This document shows, in pieces, positions 43,724-54,631 of a DNA stretch of 64,000 nt. The position numbers were made by a program, and so were the translations under genes. Positions within the stretch are counted from its first letter, which is position 1. Each line of letters starts with the position of its first letter. The notes under the pieces were generated by a model. The model had not been told where the DNA came from, ran no database searches, and was given only the letters and a program-made list of their open reading frames with translations. Source of the DNA: an uncultured Paenibacillaceae bacterium (GTDB lineage: Bacteria; Bacillota; Bacilli; Paenibacillales; K13); assembly GCA_913056365.1 (NCBI GenBank), contig CAJXLT010000002.1, positions 558,001 to 622,000 of the forward strand, in the 5' to 3' direction.

Positions 43724-44009
43724 ATAGCTCTTCCTCGAGCAAAGTATTGAACGTTTCCTCAACGATCTTCCATTCTTCTTCATCTTCGATCGTATACAGC
43801 TTCAGATCGTCGCCATCCTCTTCATAGCGGAAGGCGTAAACATCGTCTTCTTCTTCATTGTTCTCGTCCGTCGGCACAACCATCATATACTTCGCGTCTG
43901 AATCATCCACCTCAAAGGTCATGATGATTTCGAATTCCTCTTCATTGCCCTGTTCATCTGGAATATAGATCAACTCCGGACTCTCTTCGGGCTTATGCTT
44001 CCCGTTCAC
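43722..44009 (-). CDS. DUF1292 family protein (YrzB)
   Basis: 95 residues, strongly acidic, with the DUF1292 core EEFEIIMTFEVDDSDAKYMM and VYAFRYEEDGDDLKLYTIED. The function is not known; it is always close to ruvX and ireB in Firmicutes, as here. The start is GTG after GAGGTG, 9 bp past the ruvX stop. Confidence 0.9.
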   Translation of the reverse strand: MNGKHKPEESPELIYIPDEQGNEEEFEIIMTFEVDDSDAKYMMVVPTDENNEEEDDVYAFRYEEDGDDLKLYTIEDEEEWKIVEETFNTLLEEEL

Positions 44010-44018
44010 ATGAACACC

Positions 44019-44432
44019 TCATTTCGGTTTGGTATCTAGATAGCTTTGCAAAATAACCGATGCAGCCATCTTATCTACGACTTGCTTTCGTTTCTTGCGA
44101 CTGACATCAGCTGCAATGAGCGTGCGTTCAACCATCGCAGTCGATAGTCTTTCGTCCCACAGCTGGACGGGCAGGTTCAGCTCCTGCTTAAGCACTTCCG
44201 CAAACGCCATGCACATTTCCGCTCTCGGACCGATGGAACCGTTCATATTCTTGGGCAAGCCAAGTACAATTTCAGTCACATCATATTCCGACACAAGCTC
44301 CTGCATGCGCTGCATATCGCGCTCGGGAGATGTACGCCTTAGCACTTCCACCCCTTGCGCAGTCCAACCGAATGCATCGCTGACAGCCACACCTATGTTA
44401 CGATCACCATAATCGAGACCTAATACTCTCAT
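44019..44432 (-). CDS. ruvX: RuvX/YqgF-type nuclease (YrrK)
   Basis: 137 residues with an RNase H-like fold: MRVLGLDYGDRNIGVAVSD (first Asp), EIVLGLPKNMNGSIG and VQLWDERLSTAMVER (catalytic Glu region). Members process 16S rRNA ends or resolve Holliday junctions. It lies between ireB and the DUF1292 gene. A good hairpin lies between ireB and this gene, so expression of the two may differ. Confidence 0.94.
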   Translation of the reverse strand: MRVLGLDYGDRNIGVAVSDAFGWTAQGVEVLRRTSPERDMQRMQELVSEYDVTEIVLGLPKNMNGSIGPRAEMCMAFAEVLKQELNLPVQLWDERLSTAMVERTLIAADVSRKKRKQVVDKMAASVILQSYLDTKPK

Positions 44433-44450
44433 CCCATGCTCCGTTCCGTC

Positions 44451-44477
44451 AAAAAGCCGATGGGCAAGCCCACCGGC
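44451..44477 (-). terminator. Intergenic terminator or attenuator between ireB and ruvX
   Basis: GCCGGTGGGC pairs with GCCCATCGGC on the minus strand around a 2-base loop (44456-44477), followed by TTTTT (44451-44455). It lies 13 bp past the ireB stop and 19 bp before the ruvX start, so it should limit read-through. Confidence 0.8.
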
Positions 44478-44489
44478 CTGTATTCGGCC

Positions 44490-44750
44490 TTACCTTTTTT
44501 GACTTAAATAGGATCGCACCAATTCTTCAATAAATTCATCGCGTTCATGCTTACCAATCAGGCTTCGGGCATTGTTGTGCCGAGGAATGTAAGCGGGGTC
44601 GCCAGACAGCAAATAACCGACAATCTGATTGATCGGATTATAACCCTTCTCTTGCAAAGCATCGTACACTGCCAAGAGCACCTCATTAGGCGAAGTCGTC
44701 ACATCATCCGCTCTACCGCTGTACTTCATAGTCTTGTCCATGGAACTCAT
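44490..44750 (-). CDS. ireB: IreB family regulatory protein (YrzL)
   Basis: 86 residues. The family pattern is visible as [20 protein letters not shown] then [28 protein letters not shown]. In Enterococcus IreB is phosphorylated by the Ser/Thr kinase IreK and affects cephalosporin resistance; in Bacilli it always follows alaS, as here. GGAGG precedes the ATG. Confidence 0.94.
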   Translation of the reverse strand: MSSMDKTMKYSGRADDVTTSPNEVLLAVYDALQEKGYNPINQIVGYLLSGDPAYIPRHNNARSLIGKHERDEFIEELVRSYLSQKR

Positions 44751-44846
44751 AGCCAGTACCTCCCGTCCACATTCCGATTAGGCGCTTCGATGCAACTCAC
44801 ACCTTCATTATCTTTCCATCAGTATAGCATGAACGCGAAGAGATTT

Positions 44847-47486
44847 CTATTGCTTTGCTGCTGAGGCTTGCTCCTGCACAACGGCTTCTGCTCGCTTCAG
44901 CGCATCTGCCAGACGGGAAGGTTCCTTGCCTCCGGCTTGCGCCATATCCGGCCGGCCTCCACCTCCGCCTCCGCATACAGAAGCGACTTCCTTAACCAGC
45001 TTGCCGGCATGGAATCCTTGCTTCGTCAAGTCCTCTGTCACAGCTGCTACCAGACTTACCTTGCCATCTGCATTCGCACCTAATACGATAATCCCAGAGC
45101 CGAGCTTCTGCTTCATGTCATCAGCAAGCTTGCGCAACGCATCCATATCAGCTCCATCAATGGATGCAGCTAGCAGCTTAACGCCTGCAACTTCACTAAC
45201 CTGCTCAGTGAGCGAACCGGCCTCCGATTGGCTCAGCTTCGCACGAAGTGATTCATTCTCTCGCTGTATCTCACGAATTTGCTGTTGCAATCCGTCTACT
45301 CGCTTCGGCACATCCGCCCGCTTCGCCTTGAGCAATCCTGCTGCTTCGTCTAGCACTTCCAATTGCTCCTCCATATAACGGAATGCATGGCGACCGGTTA
45401 CTGCCTCGATCCGTCGCACGCCCGAACCGATTCCGGACTCGCTAACAATCTTGAACAAGCCAATCTGTGAAGTAGCGTTAACGTGACAACCGCCGCACAA
45501 TTCGATGCTGTAATCCGAAATCTGCACAACTCGGACAATATCGCCATATTTCTCACCGAACAATGCCATAGCACCCATCGCCTTCGCATCATCAATCGAC
45601 TTGTGCTCAATCTGAACCGGATGATTGCTCCAAATTTGTTCATTCACCATTCGCTCAATCTGACCCAGTTCCTCAGGCGTTACAGAGCCAAAGTGAGAGA
45701 AGTCAAACCGAAGACGTTCCGGAGCTACAAGCGAGCCGGCTTGGTTCGCATGCGTGCCAAGCACATCCTTCAACGCCTTATGGAGAAGATGCGTTGCCGT
45801 ATGGTTCTTCACTATATCCTCACGCATGGATCTATCCACCAACGCCTGAATACGGTCGCCCTGCTGCAGCGTGCCAGTCGTAATCTTGACTGCATGCACG
45901 TGCTGACCGTGAGGTGCCTTGACCACATCTTCTACAACTGCCTGCAACTGCGCATTGGTCATACGTCCCTTATCACTAACTTGTCCGCCGCTCTCTGCAT
46001 AGAACGGGGTGTGATCCAATATCACCTGGCATGCCGCGCCTTCATCAACACGATCCACAAACTGGCCGTCTTGAATGATTGCCTGCACGGTTGCCTCAAT
46101 TCCCCAGTCAGTATACCCGACAAACTCACTTTTATCCGTATAGTCCCCTAGCACGCCGCCTTGCACGTTCATGCTTGCGGATTCCTGGCGTGCTGCACGA
46201 GCCCGCTCCCGCTGCCTGTTCATCGCAGCCTCGAAGCCTTCAGTATCGATGAGTAAACCATGCTCCGCAGCATAGTCTTCGGTAAGATCCAATGGGAAGC
46301 CATACGTATCATATAGCTTGAAGGCAGCTTCTCCATCTATCCGTTCTCCGCCTTCGCTCTTCACTTGGTCCACAACTTGGCCGAGAATTGCCAATCCTTC
46401 TGCCAATGTCTCATGAAAGCGTTCTTCCTCTGTACGAATGACCTTGACGATAAAAGCACTTTGCTCGGTAATCGCTGTATAATGAGAGCCCATAATATCG
46501 CCTACCGTTGCAACAAGCTTATACATAAATGGCTCTTGAATACCTAACACGATACCGTAACGAACTGCGCGACGAAGCAATCTCCGAATGACATAACCGC
46601 GGCCTTCATTCGAAGGAAGCACACCATCACCTACAGAGAAGGCAACGGTGCGGATATGATCAGCAATAACCTTGAAAGCGACATCTTGTTCTTCATTCTG
46701 ACCATAGCGCTTACCTGCAATACGTCCGGTCTCCTCCATAATCGGAAGGAATAGATCCGTATCGAAGTTGGAAGCTGCATCCTGCAAGATCGATGTGAAT
46801 CGCTCCAGTCCAGCTCCAGTATCGATATTCTTGTTCGGCAGCGGTGTGTAGGAGCCGTCCTTATTATGATTGTATTGTGAGAATACGAGGTTCCAAATTT
46901 CCAAGAACCGCTCGTTCTCACCGCCAGGCCAGCATTCCGGATCAGACAGATCACCGTATGCGTCGCCGCGGTCATAGAAAATCTCAGTACAAGGTCCGCA
47001 CGGACCTTCCCCGATATCCCAGAAATTCTCTTCCAGCTTATATATCCGTTCAGCAGGTAATCCAATCTTCTCATGCCATAATTGGAACGCTTCGTCGTCC
47101 TCAGGATGGATCGTCACAGACAGCTTGTCTGGATCGAAGCCAATCCACTTCTTATCTGTAAGAAACTCCCATGCCCACAACACAGCTTCTTCCTTGAAGT
47201 AATCGCCGATCGAGAAGTTTCCCAGCATTTCGAAGAATGTATGGTGACGGCGGGTCTTCCCTACATTCTCAATGTCATTCGTTCGAATACACTTCTGTGC
47301 ATTGGCGATGCGCGGATTGTCCGGCTTCACCCGACCATCGAAGTATGCTTTCAGCGGTGCCATTCCGGCGTTGATCCACAGCAGGGAAGGATCGTTATGG
47401 GGAACGAGCGACGCACTCGGTTCAATGTTATGCTCTTTACTTGCAAAAAAATCGAGCCATTTCTGGCGAATCTCACTGGATTTCAT
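44847..47486 (-). CDS. alaS: Alanyl-tRNA synthetase
   Basis: 879 residues, full length. Charges tRNA-Ala. Order: aminoacylation domain ([10 protein letters not shown], then [11 protein letters not shown] and [21 protein letters not shown]), editing domain with HTATHLLH and [13 protein letters not shown] (zinc-type His/Cys residues) and a C-terminal Gly-rich [16 protein letters not shown] end. The ATG at 47486 follows GGAGG by 7 bases; the frame stays open to 47624 but that stretch is the leader with hairpin repeats. A strong promoter and a short terminated leader lie farther upstream. Confidence 0.97.
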   Translation of the reverse strand: MKSSEIRQKWLDFFASKEHNIEPSASLVPHNDPSLLWINAGMAPLKAYFDGRVKPDNPRIANAQKCIRTNDIENVGKTRRHHTFFEMLGNFSIGDYFKEEAVLWAWEFLTDKKWIGFDPDKLSVTIHPEDDEAFQLWHEKIGLPAERIYKLEENFWDIGEGPCGPCTEIFYDRGDAYGDLSDPECWPGGENERFLEIWNLVFSQYNHNKDGSYTPLPNKNIDTGAGLERFTSILQDAASNFDTDLFLPIMEETGRIAGKRYGQNEEQDVAFKVIADHIRTVAFSVGDGVLPSNEGRGYVIRRLLRRAVRYGIVLGIQEPFMYKLVATVGDIMGSHYTAITEQSAFIVKVIRTEEERFHETLAEGLAILGQVVDQVKSEGGERIDGEAAFKLYDTYGFPLDLTEDYAAEHGLLIDTEGFEAAMNRQRERARAARQESASMNVQGGVLGDYTDKSEFVGYTDWGIEATVQAIIQDGQFVDRVDEGAACQVILDHTPFYAESGGQVSDKGRMTNAQLQAVVEDVVKAPHGQHVHAVKITTGTLQQGDRIQALVDRSMREDIVKNHTATHLLHKALKDVLGTHANQAGSLVAPERLRFDFSHFGSVTPEELGQIERMVNEQIWSNHPVQIEHKSIDDAKAMGAMALFGEKYGDIVRVVQISDYSIELCGGCHVNATSQIGLFKIVSESGIGSGVRRIEAVTGRHAFRYMEEQLEVLDEAAGLLKAKRADVPKRVDGLQQQIREIQRENESLRAKLSQSEAGSLTEQVSEVAGVKLLAASIDGADMDALRKLADDMKQKLGSGIIVLGANADGKVSLVAAVTEDLTKQGFHAGKLVKEVASVCGGGGGGRPDMAQAGGKEPSRLADALKRAEAVVQEQASAAKQ

Positions 47487-47520
47487 AGTCAAGCCTCCGC
47501 ATGATATAATTTTTATTGAA

Positions 47521-47643
47521 CCCACGAAAGTGAGGTTGATGCTTCGATACCTATTCCTGTTACTTTCGCCGGGTCCGGTGATTGAGAAAACCCACGAAAG
47601 TGATGGTGATGCTCCGAGAGGCATATTCCTATTACTTTCGCGA
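47521..47643. repeat. Hairpin repeat, family 2 (two copies)
   Basis: Two copies start 70 bp apart: 47521-47573 and 47591-47643. Each opens with CCCACGAAAGTGA and ends with TTACTTTCGC, so each can fold into a hairpin of about 53 bp. They sit in the alaS leader between the short terminator and the ribosome site. The gap 47487-47832 contains nothing else apart from the promoter and terminator listed. Confidence 0.8.
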
Positions 47644-47668
47644 CCGTGAATGTGATCATCTATAATGT

Positions 47669-47692
47669 AAAAAAGCCCCTGTCTGCAGGGAC
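47669..47692 (-). terminator. Short leader terminator upstream of alaS
   Basis: On the minus strand GTCCCTG pairs with CAGGGGC (7 bp, one G-U) around CAGA and is followed by TTTTTT. It lies only about 35-55 bp after the expected transcription start of the alaS promoter. The shape resembles T-box terminators, but no T-box core is present. Confidence 0.75.
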
Positions 47693-47730
47693 GATTCTAA
47701 GTGCATGGAGCGGCAAAAGTCCTAGCCAAA

Positions 47731-47759
47731 ATTATACCTGCGGCTACCTGAGGTGTCAA
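47731..47759 (-). promoter_or_regulatory. Strong sigma-A promoter upstream of alaS
   Basis: On the minus strand a perfect TTGACA (47754-47759) and a perfect TATAAT (47731-47736) are 17 bp apart, full consensus. It lies about 245 bp before the alaS start. Confidence 0.9.
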
Positions 47760-47832
47760 CAAGCGCCATCGCTAGCTAATCGCATACGGCAGCACTATTG
47801 CGATCCTATACATCAGAGGAGTTGATTCGAAC

Positions 47833-47925
47833 ATGACTATCCGTATTCGACCGTATACGCTCGCAGATTATAATGAGATCAAGCATGTCGACTCCGCGAA
47901 TAATAGCTGCTCACATGCTGTATGA
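47833..47925 (+). pseudogene. Remnant of a GNAT acetyltransferase gene (N-terminus only)
   Basis: GAGGAG is followed by ATG at 47833 and a 30-codon frame whose start, MTIRIRPYTLADYNEIKHVD, is a typical GNAT opening; after about 20 codons similarity ends and the frame stops at 47925. The fragment overlaps, on the other strand, the last codons of the AI-2E permease gene, whose stop codon lies within it. A deletion fusing the two genes tail to head would explain this. Confidence 0.6.
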
Positions 47926-48949
47926 TGACCTTGAATACAGCGAATAATGGCACAGCTAGTATCAAGCCTGGGATACCTGCCAGCTCACCGCCCACCAGCA
48001 CGGCAAAGATTATAAGCAACGGATGCATATGTAGCGTACGGCCGACCACTTGCGGGGAGATTACATTGCCTTCCAGCACTTGGACGATCAGATTTACTGC
48101 GATGACTAACAACACAAGCTTGAGCGACACTGTGGAAGCCATCACAATCGCTGGCGCTGCTCCGAAGAACGGTCCCAAGTACGGAATAATATTAAATACG
48201 GCTACGATGCTCGCAAGCAACAGCGGATATGGCGCGTCAATAATCATATACCCTACGTAGGCCAACGCCCCCACAATGAGACACACCAGAAATTGTCCCC
48301 TTATGTAATTGCCAAGCGCATGATCGATGTCCTTCAGCAGCTTGATGATTTCCAGTCGCTTGCTCTTCGGTACAAAAGTCAGCACAGAGCGTTCAATTAG
48401 CTGGAAATCCTTCATCATATAAAAAGCAAGGAACGGTACGATAAATACGAGGAACAACGTATTAATCGTACTCCCAATTCGGTTAATAAAGCCTGATATT
48501 CCATGACTGATCGCACGTTCCAACCCTGACAGCGATTGCTGAATACCGTCACGAACGCTGTCAGGCAGCGCTTTGCTGTCATGAATGCCATTCACTAAGT
48601 CCTGTGCGCGCATAGTCAGCTCTGGCATGTGCTGGTTCAATTCACGCAGCTGTTCCATAAACATTGGAATCATGTTCATGAATAATACGGTCAACGATAC
48701 GATAAAACTGGCGTAAATCAGTAAGACAGCTACCGTCCTCGGCACCTTTCTTCTGTGCAATAGATTAACGATCGGATTCAAGACGTACGAGATAATCATA
48801 GCGATCAAGAAAGGCGCAAGAACGGCTTTGATCACATCGTAAAATCCATTCAAAATCGGAGACAGTTGCTGCAGCATAAATATAATCGCCAATCCGACCA
48901 GCACATACGCCATAAACCTTAATGTTCGATTGTACCAGAATCGTTCCAT
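47879..48949 (-). CDS. AI-2E family transporter (YrrI-like)
   Basis: 356 residues with about seven or eight membrane segments. Family features: GLAIIFMLQQLSPIL start, ALGNYIRGQFLVCLIVGALAYVG in the middle and IPYLGPFFGAAPAIV then GGELAGIPGLILAVPLFAVF near the end. Members export small molecules or act as Na+/H+ antiporters; the substrate is not known. AAGGAGG lies 8 bases before ATG 48949. In B. subtilis yrrI also lies just before alaS. Its C-terminal end may have been altered by the adjacent GNAT deletion. Confidence 0.9.
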   Translation of the reverse strand: MERFWYNRTLRFMAYVLVGLAIIFMLQQLSPILNGFYDVIKAVLAPFLIAMIISYVLNPIVNLLHRRKVPRTVAVLLIYASFIVSLTVLFMNMIPMFMEQLRELNQHMPELTMRAQDLVNGIHDSKALPDSVRDGIQQSLSGLERAISHGISGFINRIGSTINTLFLVFIVPFLAFYMMKDFQLIERSVLTFVPKSKRLEIIKLLKDIDHALGNYIRGQFLVCLIVGALAYVGYMIIDAPYPLLLASIVAVFNIIPYLGPFFGAAPAIVMASTVSLKLVLLVIAVNLIVQVLEGNVISPQVVGRTLHMHPLLIIFAVLVGGELAGIPGLILAVPLFAVFKVIIQHVSSYYSRSRHA

Positions 48950-49044
48950 AAGACAGACCTCCTTGCTCTTTAACAAGTATATGTCCAACCTATGGAATTT
49001 AATCGAGAAATCGCATCATGATCTAATCTGGCGGCACATAACAA

Positions 49045-49086
49045 TAAAAGAGCCGAACGCGGCAGTATGGGCAACCGCGAACAGCT
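49045..49086 (-). terminator. Terminator after the zinc-ribbon gene
   Basis: GAGCCGAACGCGG (49050-49062) pairs with CCGCGAACAGCTC (49074-49086) apart from internal mismatches; the minus strand then reads CTTTTATT. Confidence 0.75.
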
Positions 49087-49094
49087 CTAGCTTG

Positions 49095-49304
49095 CTACTG
49101 TGTTACATGTACTTCCTGACCAGCAATATCATCCTCGAAGAACAGATCATCCAATGAGCTAAGCGTGCCGTCTTCCTCTACTTGATAGACGGACATCTTC
49201 TCTCCATTCACAGTCAACTCAATAAAGCAACCCCAGCAGTAAAACTGGTGGGAACCGATTTTTCCAATGTCTTTCGAATTGCAATTCGGACATCTCACCC
49301 TCAT
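49095..49304 (-). CDS. Small zinc-ribbon protein
   Basis: About 69 residues. The N-terminal half is a zinc ribbon (MRVRCPNCNSKDIGKIG then YCWGCFIEL, two CxxC pairs) and the C-terminal half is acidic. I do not know a function; short proteins of this type follow the cysteine desulfurase in other Paenibacilli-like genomes. The start is uncertain (ATG 49304 or ATG 49316); neither has a strong ribosome site. Confidence 0.7.
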   Translation of the reverse strand: MRVRCPNCNSKDIGKIGSHQFYCWGCFIELTVNGEKMSVYQVEEDGTLSSLDDLFFEDDIAGQEVHVTQ

Positions 49305-49390
49305 CACCCTATCCATCAAAATTGTATATTATCCTTGTAACCAATCCGGCACGTGAATAAACGTTACCAGGTAAATTTCTTGTTCTACCC

Positions 49391-50533
49391 TTACATACGC
49401 AGACGATTCACACACGTTGCAACAATTTCCGCTGCATTGTGAACATCCTGTGAACGTTGCATTGTTCCGAAGCTAAATCGTACCGCAGAAACGAGCACAC
49501 GCTCAGGCACATGCATAGCCTGCAGGACATGGGACGGACGTATTGCACCTGCTGTACAGGCCGAACCGCCCGACGCTGCAATACCAGCCAAGTCAAGGTT
49601 CATCAGCAAGCTTTCTGTCGAAGTACCAGGGAAGCTCACATTCACAATATGCGGCAGACTGTCCTCAAGCGTGCCGTTCAAGTGGCAATCGCCGCTTGTT
49701 ATCAAAGCCTGCAAGCTTGTCCAGAATGTCGTCTTCAGCTGGCGAAGCTGTGCAATGTTGTCCTCCATATGCTGCAATGCCAATTGTGCCGCTTGGGCAA
49801 ATCCGACTATAGCAGCTACGCTCTCCGTACCCGGCCGCAGCTTGCGCTCTTGCGATCCGCCGTACACAAGCGGTTTGAGCATCGCAGTACGCTTCGCAAC
49901 TAATGCACCCACACCCTTCGGTCCGTTGATCTTATGCGCTGACAACGTTACGAAGTCTGCAGGCAATGCGGACACATCGATTGCCAGCTTGCCAAGAGCT
50001 TGTACAGCATCAATATGGAAGGGTACGCCACGTTCGCGCAACACATGACCAATCGCTGTAACGGGCTGCAGCATTCCAGTCTCATTGTTGCCTAGCATGA
50101 CGCTGACTAGAGCCGTATCCTCACGGACTGCAGCAAGGACTTGTTCGGCGTCGACACAGCCGTCTGGCTGTACAGGGACATAAGTCACCTCGAACCCTTC
50201 ACGTTCCAATTGTGCGAATGCTTCCAGCACGGCGCTGTGCTCCACTTGAGTCGTAACAGCATGCTTCCCTCGCTTCGATGCGCGTGCGGCACCCAATATC
50301 GCAATATTGTCGCTTTCTGTACCGCTGCCTGTGAAGACAAGCTCGTTCGGTTGGCAGTTCAGAAGCGCAGCCAGCCGATCCCTGCTGTCATTGACTGCAT
50401 TCCGGGCCATTCTTCCATAAGCGTGTAGACTGGACGCATTCCCGTAATGCTCGGTCCAATAAGGCAGCATCGCTTCCACAACCTCAGGGTGAACAGGCGT
50501 CGTTGCAGCGTGATCCAAATATATGCTATTCAT
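49391..50533 (-). CDS. Cysteine desulfurase (YrvO/IscS-like)
   Basis: 380 residues. Removes sulfur from cysteine and passes it as persulfide. Visible residues: IYLDHAATTPVHPEV at the start, TSGTESDN-type GSGTESDNIA (PLP phosphate), HIDAVQALG, the PLP Lys in LSAHKINGPKG and the catalytic Cys in SGGSACTAGA. The ATG at 50533 follows AGGTGG. It lies 14 bp after cymR in the same direction; the MnmA partner for tRNA thiolation is encoded just beyond cymR, but on the opposite strand. Confidence 0.95.
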   Translation of the reverse strand: MNSIYLDHAATTPVHPEVVEAMLPYWTEHYGNASSLHAYGRMARNAVNDSRDRLAALLNCQPNELVFTGSGTESDNIAILGAARASKRGKHAVTTQVEHSAVLEAFAQLEREGFEVTYVPVQPDGCVDAEQVLAAVREDTALVSVMLGNNETGMLQPVTAIGHVLRERGVPFHIDAVQALGKLAIDVSALPADFVTLSAHKINGPKGVGALVAKRTAMLKPLVYGGSQERKLRPGTESVAAIVGFAQAAQLALQHMEDNIAQLRQLKTTFWTSLQALITSGDCHLNGTLEDSLPHIVNVSFPGTSTESLLMNLDLAGIAASGGSACTAGAIRPSHVLQAMHVPERVLVSAVRFSFGTMQRSQDVHNAAEIVATCVNRLRM

Positions 50534-50547
50534 TTCAGCCACCTGTC

Positions 50548-50967
50548 TTAAATATAGAACATGTAATTCTCATATTTCCCCTCATCCTGATAATTCACCA
50601 GATGAGCCAATGTCGTAGAGTCCAGCACATCGGCGATGCTATTGCGAATGCGCAGCCACAAATCACGCTTGGCCGGGTCGTCCTCTTCCTCGAAATCGAC
50701 AGGACTAATCGGACCTTCCAAGACACGAATAATATCGCCAGCTGTAATCTTATCTGCTTCCTTAGACAAGATATAGCCGCCGTATGCCCCGCGGATGCTC
50801 CGGACAAGGCCGGAGTTGCGCAACGGAGCAACAAGCTGCTCCAGATAATGCTCAGAAAGCTGATGCTTCTCGGCTATGCTCTTCAAGGAGGTAGGACCCT
50901 CTCCGAAATTCGCTGCTAATTCCATCATGATCGTCAAGCCATAACGGCCTTTCGTTGATATCTTCAA
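50548..50967 (-). CDS. cymR: Rrf2-family cysteine metabolism regulator CymR
   Basis: 139 residues. Winged helix with MKISTKGRYGLTIMMELA and KHQLSEHYLEQLVAPLRNSG then GAYGGYILSK. There is no Cys residue in the protein, so it cannot bind an Fe-S cluster as IscR does; that and its position before yrvO fit CymR, which represses cysteine-supply genes together with CysK. The start is TTG after GAGGTG, as in several Bacilli. Confidence 0.88.
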   Translation of the reverse strand: MKISTKGRYGLTIMMELAANFGEGPTSLKSIAEKHQLSEHYLEQLVAPLRNSGLVRSIRGAYGGYILSKEADKITAGDIIRVLEGPISPVDFEEEDDPAKRDLWLRIRNSIADVLDSTTLAHLVNYQDEGKYENYMFYI

Positions 50968-51085
50968 GGTTACACCTCATTACGCTTAAGAATGTTCAGC
51001 TTTGTGAATCCAAAACAATGTCCATAAATCTCCATTATCTCCATGTCGTATCTATGTTAACACAGTCCATGAAGTGTGGATATAA

Positions 51086-52276
<1,191 letters not shown>

Positions 52277-52284
52277 ACAACGAA

Positions 52285-52323
52285 AGGAGCTGCACCTGAG
52301 TCAAAACACTTGGGGCAGCTCCT
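52285..52323 (+). terminator. Hairpin terminator after mnmA
   Basis: AGGAGCTGC (52285-52293) pairs perfectly with GCAGCTCCT (52315-52323), followed by AATTTAT. The T tract is weak; it also lies between two convergent genes. Confidence 0.65.
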
Positions 52324-52370
52324 AATTTATAATTCCTGATAGTTTAACTTGTTCTTCTCAGTTCAAGACC

Positions 52371-53681
52371 TCACTTTGTATTCCTACGCTTTTCCTGATT
52401 CAGTCGGATTTTCTCCTCGGTTCCTTGTGAGGTAGCATCGTAGAATTGCCATGTTCGAATGTCATCTGGCAAGTACTGCTGATCCACATAATGACCTGGA
52501 TAATCATGCGGATACTTGTAGCCGACATGTCCAAGCTTCTCGGCTCCCTTATAATGCGTATCCCGCAGATGATGAGGCACCTCTGCCGAACGAACATGTT
52601 CTATAGCTGCCATCGCTTTACCTATCGCATTCGTGACAGCATCCGACTTCGGGCTTTCGACAGCAAACAATATTGCCTGGGAAATGTTCAACCGCCCTTC
52701 CGGCCAGCCTTGCGCTTCATAAGCATGCAGCGCCGTCACAGCTTGTACTAACGCTTGGGGATTCGCGAGACCAATATCCTCACTCGCAGCAGCAATGAGG
52801 CGGCGGATGAACACCCTTGGATCCATGCCCAATTTCTCAACCGCATACAGAAACCAAAATAACGCAGCATCGCTCGAACCGCGAATACTCTTGTGAAAGG
52901 CCGACAGCACGTCATACTGTGTCGATTCATCCGCACGCACTGTCGGTCTGCGAATCGACTCCTCTGCCACAGCTAATGTGACAATAATGGTGCCGTCCTC
53001 AGCTGGCGCAGTAGTCGTGACAGCGAGCTCTAACGCATTGAGCGCTCTGCGTATATCACCATTAGCCATATTGGCCAGATGCTCCAGCGCCGCATCTTCC
53101 ACTTCGATAGGCAGCTCTCCTAAACCTCGTCCCTTGTCCTGAAGAGCTCGCTGCATTGCCGCCAAGGCATGCTCGTGTCCGAGAGGCTCTAGTTGAAACA
53201 ATGTAGATCGCGATAGCAAGGCACCGTTCACATAATGGAACGGATTCTCCGTAGTAGCGCCAATGAATATAATCGTCCCTTGTTCAACTGCCGGCAGTAA
53301 GGCATCTTGTCTGGCGCTGTTGAAGCGATGCACCTCGTCGAGGAACAAGATCGTCTTCTTGTCATAGAAGGAACGGTTCTGCTTCGCTTGCTCAATCACT
53401 TCACGCACGTCTTTGACCGAAGCATCCACTGCATTCAGCCGCACGAAGTCTCCCTTCGTTCGCTTCGCAATAATATGCGCAAGCGTCGTCTTCCCGCAGC
53501 CGGGCGGGCCATATAATAAGATGGAAGTTACTTGATCTGCCTCAATCGCTCTGCGCAGCAGCTTCCCTTCGCCAACGATATGTTCTTGTCCGATATATTC
53601 TTCGATCCGCTCTGGTCGCATGCGATCAGCCAGCAGCTTGGGCGCTGTCTGACGGACTTCGCTGTATGAAAACAAATCCAC
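52371..53681 (-). CDS. rarA: Replication-associated recombination protein RarA/MgsA (YrvN)
   Basis: 436 residues, an AAA+ clamp-loader-like ATPase acting at stalled forks. Walker A is [12 protein letters not shown], Walker [11 protein letters not shown], sensor 1 GATTENP and the arginine finger region LLSRSTLF. The C-terminal tetramer domain has [20 protein letters not shown]. The true start is GTG 53681 after AAAGGAG (the protein then begins MDLFSYSE, as in relatives); a longer frame to 53705 is unlikely. Confidence 0.96.
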   Translation of the reverse strand: MDLFSYSEVRQTAPKLLADRMRPERIEEYIGQEHIVGEGKLLRRAIEADQVTSILLYGPPGCGKTTLAHIIAKRTKGDFVRLNAVDASVKDVREVIEQAKQNRSFYDKKTILFLDEVHRFNSARQDALLPAVEQGTIIFIGATTENPFHYVNGALLSRSTLFQLEPLGHEHALAAMQRALQDKGRGLGELPIEVEDAALEHLANMANGDIRRALNALELAVTTTAPAEDGTIIVTLAVAEESIRRPTVRADESTQYDVLSAFHKSIRGSSDAALFWFLYAVEKLGMDPRVFIRRLIAAASEDIGLANPQALVQAVTALHAYEAQGWPEGRLNISQAILFAVESPKSDAVTNAIGKAMAAIEHVRSAEVPHHLRDTHYKGAEKLGHVGYKYPHDYPGHYVDQQYLPDDIRTWQFYDATSQGTEEKIRLNQEKRRNTK

Positions 53682-53771
53682 AGTCAGTTCTCCTTTATGA
53701 TCCAATCTGCAGCTCCCATTATACTATACGAACATACGTTAGTCACATGTATTCCTGTTATTTCAGTCATA

Positions 53772-53811
53772 CAAAAATGGCTGCTTCGCCAAACATCGAC
53801 GCCGCAGCCAT
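53772..53811 (-). terminator. Terminator after tcdA
   Basis: ATGGCTGC (53777-53784) pairs with GCAGCCAT (53804-53811) and the minus strand continues with TTTTTG. It begins 6 bp past the tcdA stop. Confidence 0.82.
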
Positions 53812-53816
53812 ACCAT

Positions 53817-54560
53817 CTATGTGTTCGCTAACAAATCCTTGACAACCTCGCTCACCATAATAAGACCTGCAACCGGCGGCACATACGAATTGCTCGCCGG
53901 CGGCTGTTGCGCCTTGCGAATTTCCGGCGCACTGTCCGGAACGATCCGCTGCGTCACATCAACTCGTGGCTTCAACGGCTCCTCATCTGAGAAGACGACC
54001 TTGACTCCTCTTGGAATGCCCGCCTTGCGCAGCCGCTGCCGCACGACCCGCGCAACTGGGTCCGTGTGAGTCTTAGAAATATCCGTCACTTGGAAGCGTG
54101 TCGGGTCCATCTTGTTCGCCGCTCCCATACTAGAGATGATCGGGATATTCCGACTCAAGCATTCCTTGATGAGATGAATCTTGTAAGAGATCGTGTCTGA
54201 AGCATCCACGACGTAATCGAGCGGATAGGCGAAGATTTCTTCATACGTTTCTTCCGTGTAGAACATCTTCAACGCAATGCAGTCACAGTCTGGATCAATC
54301 AGCTTGATCCTGTCGCGCATCAATTCAGCCTTAGGTTGTCCGACTGTCGTCGTCAATGCATGAATTTGACGATTCACATTCGTGATGTCAACGACATCCT
54401 TATCGATCAGAATAATGCGTCCGATCCCCGTACGTGCGAGCGCTTCTGCCGCTATGCCGCCAACACCGCCGATCCCTAGAACAGCGACGGTGCTGCTCTT
54501 CATCTTCTCCAGCCCTTCCGGACCAATCGCCAGCTCTGTTCTTGAATACTGGTGCAGCAT
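53817..54560 (-). CDS. tcdA: tRNA threonylcarbamoyladenosine dehydratase (TcdA/YrvM)
   Basis: 247 residues with an E1-like ThiF fold: VLGIGGVGGIAAEALARTGI binds ATP and ILIDKDVVDITNVNRQ the nucleotide. It cyclises t6A37 in tRNA to ct6A, using ATP. The family's C-terminal block VPPVAGLIMVSEVVKDLL is present. AGGAGG lies before the ATG. It follows aspS by 71 bp, the same order as in B. subtilis. Confidence 0.93.
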   Translation of the reverse strand: MLHQYSRTELAIGPEGLEKMKSSTVAVLGIGGVGGIAAEALARTGIGRIILIDKDVVDITNVNRQIHALTTTVGQPKAELMRDRIKLIDPDCDCIALKMFYTEETYEEIFAYPLDYVVDASDTISYKIHLIKECLSRNIPIISSMGAANKMDPTRFQVTDISKTHTDPVARVVRQRLRKAGIPRGVKVVFSDEEPLKPRVDVTQRIVPDSAPEIRKAQQPPASNSYVPPVAGLIMVSEVVKDLLANT

Positions 54561-54631
54561 GGATTGTGCCTCCTTCCTGTTGCTCGACTCGATCTACGCA
54601 GCCGAATTGTGCTGACTGCAGCAATACCGCA

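Noticed and set aside
47487-47624. N-terminal extension of alaS through the leader
   Set aside because: The frame is open, but it crosses hairpin repeats, lacks a ribosome site at its start, and the GGAGG-preceded ATG at 47486 gives the exact family start.
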